A DNA stretch of 64,000 nt from Neodontobutis hainanensis (Eukaryota; Chordata; Actinopteri; Gobiiformes; Odontobutidae): contig JALDNG010000040.1 of assembly GCA_024349245.1 (NCBI GenBank), positions 1,199,501 through 1,263,500 on the forward strand, written 5' to 3'. Positions 38,670-51,100 of this stretch are shown here, in pieces (within the stretch, counting starts at the first letter, position 1; every line of letters begins with the position of its first letter). Position numbers and translations under genes: made by a program. The notes under the pieces were generated by a model. The model did no database searches, had not been told where the DNA came from, and was given only the letters and a program-made list of their open reading frames with translations.

Positions 38670-40369
38670 AAGTAACATTTGACGCTTGTTGAATTCTGTT
38701 TGTGTTTGAGAGTCGGCTGCACTGAACTAGTCCAGTGTCTGTTACTTTGTTGAATACCTCAGAGTCAAAATGCCGAAGACGATCTAGCCCTGACGCAAGA
38801 CACTAGGAGGTGATGGAGTGACACTTAAGCGGTTGTGTACAGGTAAATAACTCTTTAGGAAAGCAGCCCTGTGTCATCTTTATTGTCTCTGCAGCTGCAG
38901 AAGCAACACATAGTGGACCCAAGCAAACAAACAAGAGCAATGCAAACTGAACGATTAGCTTGTTTCTTCGCAGCAGCCCACAACCTTTATATTATTATTA
39001 TTATAAGCTAAACGCAGCTGAATTAGTCTTAAACACGATGATGCCGTCATTACATTAAACCATCCCAAAAAAATATCTGTAAAAAATGTAATCACCAGGT
39101 ATGGTTTACAGTTCTGCCTTGAACCTGTGCCTGTGGCTTTACTGCAGCCATATTTTAAGCTTTCATTTCTAAGTCAGCGTGACTGCATTTTTGTGTGTGA
39201 TTTCCCCAGAGCAGGCTCTTAAAGGGAACTTCTTGTTTCCCGTCACAAGACCAGCTTGTTCAGCCAAAGGGGGGCAAACAAAAACAACTCCGAGGATTCA
39301 GCTGTGGAGAAAGGAAGGAAGGATGAAAACAAGGAGGAAAAAACAACTCTAATAACAAGAAGACAAAGGCAGAAGGAAAGGGAGGATGGAGGAATGACAG
39401 AAAGGCGATTAAGGCTGAGGGACACTGTGCGTATTGAGAGGATGAGTCAGTGCAAAGAAAAACAATGAAAATGCAGAGTCACTGCGCTTCTTTCATGCAA
39501 ATCTCCTCCACTGCTGCTCTCTGTACCAGGTTTATTGAATGTGCCATAGTGAGTGCCAGTTTTTGGATTGCTGTATGTCTGAAAAGCACACTATACGAAT
39601 GTACAGTGTTAGGTTACTGCTTTGCAACACATCTTATCTTAGAGTCCACATAACATTATGGCTTCTACTTTCTTCCATTTTACCATATATCAGAAGCGTC
39701 AGTACAAAAAAATACTAATAAATAAAACATCCCAATTTATTACAACATATGCATTTGTGATTGTTAGAAATTTTACAAAAGACTGCAGGAATATGACAAT
39801 AATGTTACGGTATTCTATAATTCAGATGAACAGCAATAAGATGCAGCAAACAAAATGAGACAGAATGAAATTAGACATTAATGTTTTAGGGATGATACCA
39901 CGTTGTCTAAACAAGTGCCATACCCTCAGTTATTAAGTCCTGATTTGTGTAGGTCATTTTCAAAGGGCCTTATTGTAAAGCAGTTTTTGAGCTTCTTCAC
40001 TTCAACAGAGCATCCTGAGGTGGTTCCCAAACAGTGGGTTAGGGGTTTTATTTGGGTCTTAATGAAATATGGTATAATTTTGGAAAAAAGTTGAAGAATG
40101 TTAGTGATTTTCCAGTTTTCATTTAATGGAAAACATCTGCTTTAAAATGGGTTATAATGGTCAGGAGTATGACATATGAGAAAAAACATCAAACGCTAGA
40201 GAGTAACAAAAACGTCATAAAATAGACGCATAAAGACAGATTTAAGAGGACAAATATTAGGTTATTAAGTTAAAAGTTAGGTTAAGAATATTTCAAATAT
40301 AGTTGTGGAAAGGAATATCCAGTATGTTCCATGTATATTCCTCGTTTTGCACTGACTGCCGTTGAAATT

Positions 40370-40625
40370 CAAGCCTGAGCCTCCGACAAGCAGCCGTCTA
40401 TCAGCACAAAGCATTACAGCCCATTAAACCCAGCAGTCAGAGGGTAATGACCACCCACTGAACGACACAACCCCAGCCTGTTATTAAACCACAGAGGCAT
40501 TAAATGATGAAAAATAAACGGAAAAGCACTACAATTATCGCCGAACAGGTAATTATCATGCCCTTTTAAATAAATGCACTAACACCCCACTAACAACAGG
40601 TGTTACCTTCATGCTTGTGCATTTG
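40370..40625. other. Candidate conserved non-coding element
   Basis: A repeat-free block with CTACAATTATCGCCGAACAG, GTAATTATCATGCCC and many ATTAAA/TTATTAAA cores. No gene is visible. Confidence 0.2.
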
Positions 40626-41149
40626 AGCTGCTGACGTTTAATGGATGGTTTGAAGGAGTACAGTGTGATGTAAAATGAGTTAACACGACTAAATTATCAC
40701 AATTTAAATTTTACTGTCTCAAATCTGAAATGTAAATAGTTAAAATCTAGTTTAAAGTGAAAAGTACAATTATTTTAGAGTTTCTTAGTTTCTTGTAAGG
40801 TTTGACAATTATGTGAGACAGAAAACAAATCGAATTATATGTCATTACTTTTGACTGCATCTTTTAACAAGTACATTTATGCATTAGGTGTGTTTTAGTG
40901 GGTTTTATTTTGGTTCAGATCTGTTAAATACATTTCTATGTCTGCAGACATTGTTTTTATTTGAAATAAAAGCAGCATGTGTGAAGAAAGACAAAGACAA
41001 TAGTTATTTGACATAACACATTTCAAGTAATAATTCCAGGACAAATATTGAAAATTAAGTGTCACAAAACTGAACAAAGCGGAACGTTTTCCTATATTGA
41101 TAAAATAGACTTACACATAAAAGAACCCCAACAGAAGAAGACATAATTT

Positions 41150-41430
41150 TTGTAATTTTCTTTTTCTGCTCAGAGTGGACAAACCGAACAACGCTGGAAT
41201 AGAAGCACATTACAGTTTCTTAACAAAGACACAATTTTGCATGACGTCTTAGGAGGTCCAGGAATTTAAATAATTTTGTTTGTAAAAAATTTTAAGCAAA
41301 CTCATCATCTGACTTATTTTCACTGGGTTCAGTAGGTGCTCAAGGTAGAAGGGACAGGTGAGAATTGAGAACCTGCAGTTTGACTTTTCACCACTAGATG
41401 CTGCCAAAAACATCCCAGTGCACCTTAGTC
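41150..41430 (-). repeat. Short dispersed repeat family R1, copy f (diverged)
   Basis: CTGCTCAGAGTGGACAAACC, CACTGGGTTCAGTAGGTGCT, CACCACTAGATGCTGCC and CAGTGCACCTTA follow the block order of R1 on the minus strand, with many differences. Smaller R1 pieces lie at 50535-50582 (-), 52262-52320 (+) and 54667-54690 (+). Confidence 0.5.
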
Positions 41431-41744
41431 TTGGGAAACACTGACTAAGAAGAATATCACAGCAGTGTTTTTGTTATTTACACGTCAGCCCTCAAAACAA
41501 GCACTTCGAGAGTCCTTGTAGAGTCACGTAATGACTGCACAAGGACAGTGTCTGAGTTACAACGTCAAACACTAATATCCATATTTTTAACCAGCAGTAT
41601 ATTAAGTTGAATGTGACACTTAAACCACGAATTTGCGCTCAGATTTTAAGGTTTAATAAGCACTTGTTGTGACCTTACTCCAAATCCAAGTCATAAAAAG
41701 TAAAATAATGAACAAAGTCACATTAATTTTCGCCTAATTTCAAG

Positions 41745-41990
41745 CTGAGAGGAAACAATTCAAGCCAAAGGAATTGATTCTCCCACAGCACGGATTCATA
41801 TCAACGCTCTGACATCTCGCCCCGAGTCATTTCAGGCTAACTGCATTAGGCCCGGTCCAGGTCAGACTAATACCGTACTATTACGCCTCTCCAATACCGC
41901 CAGCCTCTCAATTATGCCTTCCCCAGTGGGGCCCAGGAGCCCCGACACAATTAGAGGCTAAAAAGGTTGTCACATTAGGTGCTGTTCTGA
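41745..41990. other. Candidate conserved non-coding element
   Basis: GC-balanced and non-repetitive, with CTCAATTATGCCTTCCCCAG, GACACAATTAGAGGC and several TAATACCG-type words. It stands out from the AT-rich flanks. Function is inferred from composition only. Confidence 0.22.
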
Positions 41991-43154
41991 AACCAGCAGA
42001 GCTATACATTTAAACCATTTATCCCGACACAAAAGGGCTGCTGCATTTTTTGCCGCTTATAGAAAATTTGCATTTATCTTGTTTTTCTCGGCCTAGGAAC
42101 CGTGTGGTTTGAGAGCATTTGGAATAGTGGCTCTTCTGATCATTAGGAGTTTGAGAAAATATTGAGGTGATTCAGACAAAGTATGTGTCATTGAATTCTG
42201 ATTTGTGAGGAGCTTCTTCCACAAAAATGGATTTCTCATAAATTTAATCCGTAATTCTTCCCCTGGAACCTTTCTAAAGATATGTTAAATTTTGGAGATG
42301 TAGGTTTTTTAGTTGTAGCTTTTGACCCGTGCTTCTTGGTTGTAAATAGGTTCGAGCTTTGCTTTAATAACGTTTTCCAAACCCTGCCTATCCCCCGCAT
42401 CACTGATTTGGAGACACTTACTACAGCGCAAAGAGCCATCCTACACACGCCAACTGTTCGTTCGGCAGAGTCGGTCTGTCAGGTTTCTGTTACTAAGCAA
42501 CATCTCAGCCATCATCCGGCTGTCAAAGAGATGCTTCATGCTGACACTTCTTGACAAGAGACCAAATGCTCTCGTTTAATTGGCGTCTGAAGACACGGAC
42601 GCCCTGAATGTAGAGTTATAAATGCAAACAACTCAGATGCATTTCTCATGTCGGTGTTAACATGTTGTTCACTCACTTGCTAAAGATTCACTGAGAACTG
42701 AAATGCCAATCCCCCACAGGCTAAAGTGGCGGGCTAAAAAAAAAAAAAACACCCTCCCCTGGTGCACTCTGGGTGAGAACGATGGTGGAAAACACAGCCT
42801 CGAGCAGTTGGTAATGTTGGCAGAGTTAAAGCTGCAGAAATAAAGTACAGTGCCAATGAAAAACAAAAACAAGGCTGTAAATATGTTTTGCTGTCGTATC
42901 TCACAATGAGGTCTACTTTGCTTTGCTTATGTAATGTTTTGTTAATACACAAACACATTTATCTTCTTATTTTTACTTTTAAAAGTTCCTTTCATTATAG
43001 AGAGCCTAAGTCACAGCACTTCTGGGAGATCCCTGTGTTTACCCGAGATGGAAATACTTTTAATGGAAGTCACTGGGATTCAGAAATCTATCATTTTCAC
43101 TTGCGTTGATTTTCTGACATAATGCATTACACTTATTACAAAGAAAGTAATTAC

Positions 43155-43182
43155 CAATTGACAGATTTCAAACTGTCAATTG
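43155..43182. repeat. 10-bp-stem hairpin
   Basis: CAATTGACAG, an 8-nt spacer, then CTGTCAATTG. A perfect stem, possibly chance. Confidence 0.8.
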
Positions 43183-43310
43183 TTAAGTAACAGTTGGACT
43201 CTAAGTAATCTGTATCTTCCAAGTTCTGGTAGATGTACCATGATTATTTGTTGAATTTATTGAGTTTGTTGTTGCTTTACTGAAGAACTGGTGTTCCTTG
43301 ACTCTGATAA

Positions 43311-43364
43311 GTCTGTGAAGGTTCTCAGTCATCCAGGTCATCTTGAAGAAAGGGTTAAAGCATC
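43311..43364 (-). repeat. Dispersed repeat motif, copy 3
   Basis: GTCTGTGAAGGTTCTCAGTC then ATCCAGGTCATCTTGAAGAA and GGGTTAAAGC is the reverse complement of the motif at 21908-21968. Confidence 0.65.
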
Positions 43365-44006
43365 TTGACTCTGACGGGTTTGACTACACTGAAGTATCCG
43401 ATCAGACGACAATGGCCTTTGTATTCACAGACGACCGTCACTGACGTCTAGAAGTGACATCCTATTCGTTCAGAGCGTTTCACCTGAAAGACCGCAACTC
43501 TGTACTGTAACATCGTCTCATTCACTCTGTTAATTTTTGCAAATGTCAAGGCCTGCTAGTGACACCATCTACAAAGATGTACAGTATGATCTACTCTTTT
43601 CTGTTTGTGAACGTCTCAAAGTTGTATGGCCTTTAATTCTTGCATTTCTAGGCTCTAATTGTTGTCTAAATCCAAGTGTTGCCTTTGTGCAGAGACATTT
43701 AGGCCAGCATGTGGACCGTGGGCGTGCGGCTAAGTGGGAACCAGAGTGGCCCCAGTAGGAGGTGTGCGAAGGGTTGAAACTTGGATCGGATTTGGCCGAT
43801 TACTCAGATCTGACGACCCACTAATCCAAGATCCTCAGATGATGATAACCATTTGTGGACTAATATAATATAATTGGCTGTGTATACTTTCTCAGATTGT
43901 TTTGGAACTTCTTTAAAATTGCAGTCTACTAACTTTTTGTACTACATAGCTGTTATAGTAAATGTGTTGATTAGTGTTTTTTATATAATTATTTATTTAT
44001 ATAAAA

Positions 44007-44030
44007 TTATTATTATTATTATTATTATTA
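44007..44030. repeat. (ATT)n microsatellite
   Basis: An uninterrupted ATT tract of about eight units. Confidence 0.9.
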
Positions 44031-44245
44031 TACACTAGTCATGTTTAAATTACATCTCAAACTGTGGATGAAGGAAAACCAACGCTTTTAGCTTTAGTTT
44101 TTTACTGATTTGGTGTTACATCTTTGTATTTGTAATGTTGATGTTTTTTGTCTTTCTTTGTCACCTGCCTGAGGACTACAGACATGGAAACTAGCCATTC
44201 TGACTATAATCTGGCACATTTGTCAGTTAATTTGCATTGTTCCTT

Positions 44246-44332
44246 TTAAATAAATAAATAAAATAAAAAAAATAAATAAATAATTAAAATTAAATAAATA
44301 AATAAACAAATAAATAAATAAATAAATAAAAT
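44246..44332. repeat. (AAAT)n low-complexity tract
   Basis: About 87 bp of AAAT repeats with interruptions. It may be the tail of a retroelement or a simple microsatellite. Confidence 0.9.
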
Positions 44333-44407
44333 GTATGAAAAAAAAATAAAATAAAAATAGGTAGATTTTAAATTTTAATATGTTCCAAATCCCCAAAAAA
44401 TCTTCTC

Positions 44408-44520
44408 TGGGGGCACCTTGGTAGCGCACATTCCACATACCTGAGTGACCAAAGTTGAAATCCACCATGGGTCATATGCACCCTTCTCTCTCAACTAGTT
44501 TTCTGTCTGCCTTAACTTTG
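44408..44520 (+). mobile_element. Degenerate tRNA-derived SINE (third type)
   Basis: GGGGGCACCTTGGTAGCGCA and AGTTGAAATCCACCATGGGT look like decayed box A and box B regions of a tRNA-like head, followed by a pyrimidine-rich CCCTTCTCTCTC block and CTGTCTGCC. This layout is common in fish SINEs. An (AAAT)n tract lies directly upstream. Confidence 0.5.
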
Positions 44521-46314
44521 CTCAGACATTAGCTGTAAGACTGTATTAGGATACAGACACTTTGTTTACCAAGCCTAAGATATTGCAGTGAACATTTACA
44601 TTTTTGTTTTGGATCCCAAATTAAAACTCATTATTTGAAATCTGAAAACCAACCTAAATACCAGTTTTAATAAAAAAGGATAAACATTTGCTACTTTTTG
44701 GATCACAGAAACATGAAAATTTTATGGATTTCTTCTCATTTCCTTAATTTCTGTTCTCTCAGCTCTTTTCCTTCTACACCTTTTGCCTCCTTGGAACAGC
44801 TCAAAGATCTCATTAGTGCTCGATCTCGGAGATGTCACACTCCCACCTCTGCCGTGCTGCTCGAGGAGGTGACACAGAAGACTTTTATGAACCGAGAAAC
44901 ACTCACAAAAGATACGCTGCGCACCACAATTCATTCATTAGTCCGAGACAAAAGGATAAGGCTGAGATAAATATTTTGCAAAGTATCAAATGCACCAGAC
45001 GTACAGAAGGCATTGTGCTCGTTTGATAAAGCAGCATGTTGCTGTAGCAACAGCACACATCTCACACACAACTCAAAGACCTCGGCACAAACTCGTATTT
45101 CTCATCTCAACCTGAGACTAAAAGAACAAAGGCTCAATGAAAGGGAGAAAATGGAGCAAAGACATAACAGCCAGAGGGGGGCACTGTTTGCCATGGTGCA
45201 GTTACTGAGCTCACTTGGACACATACATAAACAGGCACTAAATATATCCACTTTGTACAAGAAAAATGTAATGTTAAGAAAAAAAGGTCTCTGATCCCTG
45301 TCATATGATAAAATTTATTAAAATTGCTGGAATTTAAATAAAAAACAGTCACAGTACAATCAAATCATTTAATTGTATCAGCTACTGTAAGGCTTTAGGT
45401 TTCATCCACACTAATAGGTCTTTATTTAAAAAGGTTCACTCGGTTCTCTTGGACCCATTATAATACTGCCATCTGAGAACTTTGCAAACTGCAGTGTGTA
45501 TTTAAGGCACAAAACACGAGGAGTGTATAGAGCGCTACTCTTTGTAAAGACTTTTTTTTTAATATACCACAAACATAATAGTAATAAATAAACAAACAAA
45601 GGAACATTTAATAACAAAAAGCACAAACGAACCCACCCTCCCACCCTACCTGACCGAATTACACTAAATGGACAGTTTCAAAATAGGAGACAAAGGATTA
45701 CCATATTACGTCAAAATCCTTAATTTTCCCATTGATAGCATTCTAAAGGTGACGTTTGGTACGCCACATTTTCAAGTTAGGACTTTCATTACCTTGTCAA
45801 AAAGTGAGGATGAGTTTTTATTTTATAAATAATAATAATAATAATTTATAAATAATAGTTAATGGGTTTAGATCCAGAAAGCCTTAAGTTGAGAACAGAG
45901 TTTCCATTGCCCTTTTTTCCTTATATTTTGCACTGTTTCAAGATATTTTAGTGTAAACAGAAAAAAAGAGCAAAAAGCGACTCAAGTTCTGTTTGAGTAT
46001 AAAGTCACTGACAAAACACCTGCCAAACTAACATGGCACATGAATCTGTACATATAATATTAACCTAACCAACACTTGATAATCTATTTTTTGACATTTT
46101 TTTTATTTGTCCACACTTCAACATATCTACTAAGGGATTCTAACAACTAACCCTAAAGCCATGAAACATACACTTTTATTTTACTCCAATTGTCAAAACT
46201 CACCTCATCGGAACCTACCTTGTAAAAAGTCTGACTCATAAAACTGAAACATAACCCCACCTCATGCCAGCAGCAGATATGTTTTCATCTCACAGTTCAC
46301 AATACCATGACAGT

Positions 46315-46570
46315 CTCTAATAACAGCACAGACCCTGACTCCCCCCCGTCCCACACTGTCTGCCCCAGGCCTGATCACATTACACACTTGTATTAATAGC
46401 CACCCTCTCCCCTTTCTCATTGTAAACTAATAGCCGACATGATCTCACACTGGATATTTAGCCCCATTTCCTTTTCGTCCCATTATTTAATCTGTTTACC
46501 CACTTAGACCAAGCATTTGTCCAATTATTACAAAGCAGCCCGAAGCCTCTAAACATCAACCTCGAGAAAG
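46315..46570. other. Candidate conserved non-coding element
   Basis: A pyrimidine-rich, repeat-free stretch with ATTAATAGCC, ACTAATAGCCGAC, CCATTATTTAATCTG and TCCAATTATTACAAAG. No coding frame was found. It lies about 1.4 kb upstream of casq1 and could act on it. Confidence 0.22.
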
Positions 46571-47759
46571 AATGTTACCATCCATGAACTAAGGAACTTT
46601 TGTGTAAGGTGTTGTAGTACGTCAGTGCAGTTTAACAAAGTGTTTTCCATTGTTTATAATCTCTCAAAATCTTCCCTTTCTTGGCAAAATGAGGCAATAC
46701 AGGCAATAAACTGAGACCTACTGCAGGAGAAGCACATTGAGCACACTTTTTTTTTGTTGAGAGATGTGTTGTGAGATGTGTATGATAGACTGGAATATAA
46801 GCAACACACACCTCTGCAGCTGGGTAGTATGGGGCTGGCATTACACACTATCCATTTACAAATACATTTTTTGGGGCATATTTTGCAAAGAATGTTGTAT
46901 TTATAATTATAGCATCTGCTAATGTCAAAGTGTTCATTTGACCTTGACCGTCTGCATTGACAAACCCTACAGTCTTGACCCTCTGCAATGGACTCGTGGA
47001 CACCGTCTTGCTCATAACGTTGTTTCACAGATGCCATATTTTTAGCTCCAGCTCCTCAGCAAAACTTTATATGGGAATGGCATGTCGGAGCTCTCGTTTC
47101 CCTCAATCTCTCAGTGAGCCGCCACTCACCTCCACTCCTTAAAGACACTAAAGCGAGTAGCTGTAACCGCCAACACAACCGCTATCCCTTTTAATATGCC
47201 TTAAACAGGTGGCTGTCAGGCTAAGAGCCAGTACCGTCTATACACTGGAAAAAGTTGAGTAAATAGTTTGGTAACATACATTTAAATGATCCACATTAAA
47301 GTATGTTTTATAAAAGTGTCTGCTTTTAGTCAGATTAAACACAGAACGTTCTGCTTTGTCCTTTCATGAACACAAAATATTTGTTTTGAGATTTGAGATT
47401 TGAGATTTCCAGTTTTTCAAAAGAATGCTGTAAACATGACAATGCATTTCTACCTGACGCTAACTCAAAGAAGGAATAGACAGACCACTACAGCTAGGAG
47501 TGCCCCTAACTCAGTTGATGAAGTAAGTTAATGCCATTATTTTTGCAGGCAACTTTGAGATTGTCATTATGACTTTGTCCTGTTTTAGAATGCTATGCTG
47601 AAGTTGCCCTTGTACACATCCACAGCTCTTAAAGATTTTTTAGAGTGCACCCATTAACCAATGTATGGGTCCTAACCTCTAGCTGCCAATACTACTTTTC
47701 ACCCCCCCCTTAGCTGTGCCCCTGGGTGAAGTGAGCCTGGTGTAATGCTTGCTCAGTGT

Positions 47760-47953
47760 GCACCCCCAGACTGGGACCGGCCCCCTAAACGTCAGCAGAC
47801 CCACGTATAGGTCATTTTTAAAAGCAGGTGTCACTGACAGCTCTGCTCTTTTCTAGCCAGTGGGGACAGGAAGCGGACAGTGTTCCTAACCTTTCCCTGC
47901 TTGACTCTATCCCACTGTCACTACAAGGCTCTGAGAAGAGGCAGTTGGTTACC
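47760..47953 (+). promoter_or_regulatory. Probable casq1 proximal promoter and 5'UTR
   Basis: Just upstream of the start codon lie an A/T-rich TATA-like stretch (about 47815-47824), an E-box CAGGTG (47825-47830) of the type bound by myogenic bHLH factors, and GC-rich sequence. The transcription start cannot be fixed from sequence, and an additional upstream untranslated exon is possible. Confidence 0.35.
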
Positions 47954-48190
47954 ATGAAGTGGGGCTGGGTGTTTTTGGGGGTCCTGCTCTCCCTGGGAGC
48001 CCTCTCTTGGGCTGAAACGGGCTTGGAAATCCCAGAGTATGACGGTAAAGATCGCGTCCATGAGCTCACTGCCAAGAACTTCAAGTCCGTCATGAAGAAG
48101 TATGACCTGATGGTGATCTACTATCACAAAAACGTGCAGGGGAACCGCAGTGCCACGAAGCAGTTTCAGATAGAGGAGCTGGCTTTGGAG
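47954..48190 (+). CDS. casq1: casq1 coding exon 1: signal peptide and start of domain I
   Basis: Encodes residues 1-79 and ends in phase 0 at GAG|GTGGGT. The chosen ATG lies in ACCATGA and opens a hydrophobic signal peptide ending ...LGALSWA, with cleavage predicted before ETGLEIPEYDG, which aligns with the mature N-terminus of known calsequestrins. The reading frame stays open 42 codons upstream to an ATG-free GTG at 47828, but that extension is not hydrophobic and is taken as 5'UTR. An N-R-S sequon at residues 64-66 is a potential glycosylation site not seen at this position in human CASQ1. Confidence 0.93.
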
Positions 48191-51100
48191 GTGGGTCCCC
48201 GCCAAAGCATGATCCATGTGGGGGAAGGGTCACAGGGGGAATACAGGCCAGGGTTTCAGATGGAGGATTTTGGCTCCACTTGGAACTTTCTAGATGTAGT
48301 CGGGTGACTTTTTCAGATGGGCTGGATTACAGTTGTTGTCATTAAGACCAAACTGAGAGTGAAGAAAGATAGTTTTGAAGAACGGCAGCGAGGCATTAAT
48401 CACATCTTTGTCAACCAAATTAATATGATGTCATTCAATTACATAATTACGCTGTTTTATTTGGTTGGCATCCGGGAATGGCACTTCCAAAATCATTAGC
48501 CTATTTTTAACATGAAGCAATAATACAACACATTGTAGATTTAACAGTGTACACCAGTCCCACACATTGACACTAAAACACCGTTAAGGTTCTCACAGGC
48601 TTTGATTTTCACTCAGCGCTCAACAACACGTCCTCTAAACATTAGTTAAAGAGGCATTACACATTAAACGCTCTAAGAGGAAAAAATTGAATCACAAGTA
48701 AGTTGCAGTAAGTCTCTATTTACTGAATAAAAAGGCCAAAACAACCACAAGCTGTATTAACAGAAAAATTTTAGCCTATACTTTTCACTGAACAACACCA
48801 TGTTTCCAACACCTGCCGCCCAAACAACCAAATATTTAGCAAATATTCTTTATTTGTTTTGACATAGACACTGTAAAATTATAAAATTACAAGTTAGTAA
48901 TATTGAAATGCTGTTTGTGCATTCTATCAAATCCAATACATGTGAATAATAAACATGTTTTATTTTGAAATCTGTGAAACAACATACAGCCTACACATAT
49001 CTGAAAGGCTAATGACACAAATTGTGAAATATGAGCAAGTACAAGAGTCTATGCATCTCCTAGAAAGACAGGTTGAGGTTCAGACCAGGGTAAAGCAATA
49101 AACAAGTCCTGACATTTGGTGTACAGTGACATTTAAAGAAAAATAATTTGATCCAAGGAGTATCACAACTAGGTGTGAGCTATGTCACAGTTTGGAAATT
49201 GTAGAAAGGCTATGCAAGACATAAAGATAAATCAGGTTTTAATAGCGAATAACTGAAATGGTGATAAAGAATCTTTGAGTAAATGAGTCTCCATTAAAAA
49301 ATTGCAAATCTACTTGAGATGCTTGTCCGTGTTGGAGGATGTATTCTCGCCTGTCAGAGCAGCAGTGTCTTCTTACAGAGGCATAGTATACCTTACAGCA
49401 GCCAGCAGCCGGCATAAGTCACCTCTGTAAATAGCCCTGGACAGCTCTGCATGAGTACAGCGTCTGAAAGCCCTCTGGGGATGGGCAGGGAAGAGTTTAG
49501 GGCCATATCTCACCTCACCTACTGCTCCCATGGTTCTGTCGAGCTTTCTTTGCAGCACGGCACGTGTTACAACACACCCTCGACCATCATTTACACACCC
49601 CAGTCAGTGCATCGGATCAATTACCTTCGAGCGATGCCAAGTTTCTGTGCCTCTTGGCTTGGACCAAGCCACTTACTGGACCAGCTTCCTGTGTAACCCT
49701 TACAAACTTACAAATGAGTTGTTGAGCCAATACAGTAAAAGAACTAAAGGTGCTCTGAGGCAATGCTTAAAATAGTTTTTCATTACCACCTCTTAATCAG
49801 GGAGAATGAATTATTAACCAAGCATTTTAAGACAAGATATAATTGGGTTTATTAACATAGAACACAGGAAAAGTTAAACTTCTTGCAATTTTCTGGGCTC
49901 ACAGTTCACCAACCAGATTTGCAGTGTACCCTAAATATTACATCTGCTGTAAACATGAGATGAAATGTGTTTAATTATGAAATATTCTGTCCAAGGCTGT
50001 GTCCGACCACTCCCTTGTCGCTCTAAAGTCTGATTGTGCCATTTTGTAGTGATTTCTGAATTACAATAATTTTGAAAGTAGTGCATTTAAAGTTTCATCA
50101 TTAAAAGTAGTAACCAGTGACAGTCATGAGACAAACAGACCATAACGCATTGTGTGATCCATTAGCAGAACAGTGAACATGTCGGAATACAGTGCTTTTG
50201 AGTTACTTTGGCTTAAAGCTGCTAACATTAGCTTTCTTTAAAAAGGCAGAGATGCTAGTATGTTGGACCAATGACATGTAAAAAGGGTTGTGTAGTGTCC
50301 AAAACTGTTCACTGAGTGCACTATATAGTCTATAAATGTAAATAAATCCAAGGGTTTGGACTTTAGAAATTCCACTGATCACATTAGTGCCACTCACTTT
50401 TATATTTTATGTTAGCTTAATTTAATGAAAAAATAAAATAATAAAAATAATAAATAATTTAAGACTCAGTTTGCACAATAATTAAAAAAAATATCTTACA
50501 TGGAATATTAAGCAATAAAATCCCAGTGAGGAACTGAAACCTCTATGTTGCCACCAGCTGAAGGGTTACACACTGGTCCTTTAACACAAACACCACAATC
50601 TTCATAAAACCTAGTGTAAAGGTAAAGTATAACAGTGAGAGTAAAGCCTTTTCCAAAATGTGGTTCTGGATCATGTGACGATCGGACACAACTGTGACTT
50701 TAAAACAAAAAGCATTACCTTACCTGGTTAAGTTTTCCCGTGTACCTGTTTTTGCTGTCAATGTAATTTACACAAAGGCATTCACAGTTAGAAAGAACTT
50801 TATACACTTTAACTGCTCACTGTAACGTCCAGTGAACATCTCTGTTCCCAGGAATCGGTTTGCAGCCATCTTTCCCTTACTTTTTACGGACTTATCCCCC
50901 TCCCCCTCCACACGACACCCACTCATGTTGACTAATATAGACCTAAGAAAGAGATTTGATTGTGTCATTGTTTAACTGTTCACTGTGCTTTTATGTGTGC
51001 TTTTACCTGTGCCTGTATGCTTATCATGTGTTTTAATAAACTTGTGGGGATCACATCTTAGCACATTCACATTGATTAATCCATTGGACGGAAAATGAAT

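Larger units (their letters stand above)
37277..47759. other. Gene-free stretch upstream of casq1
   Basis: Contains R1 copy f, paired hairpins, a SINE remnant, AAAT and ATT tracts and three candidate regulatory blocks. Frames such as 42282-42554 and 44698-44970 show no domain and no coding pattern. 47385-47408 has a GAGATTT triple repeat. Confidence 0.55.

Noticed and set aside
47828..47953. N-terminal extension of calsequestrin from 47828
   Set aside because: The codon at 47828 is GTG, and the 42 extra residues would bury the signal peptide; the ATG at 47954 gives a normal precursor.
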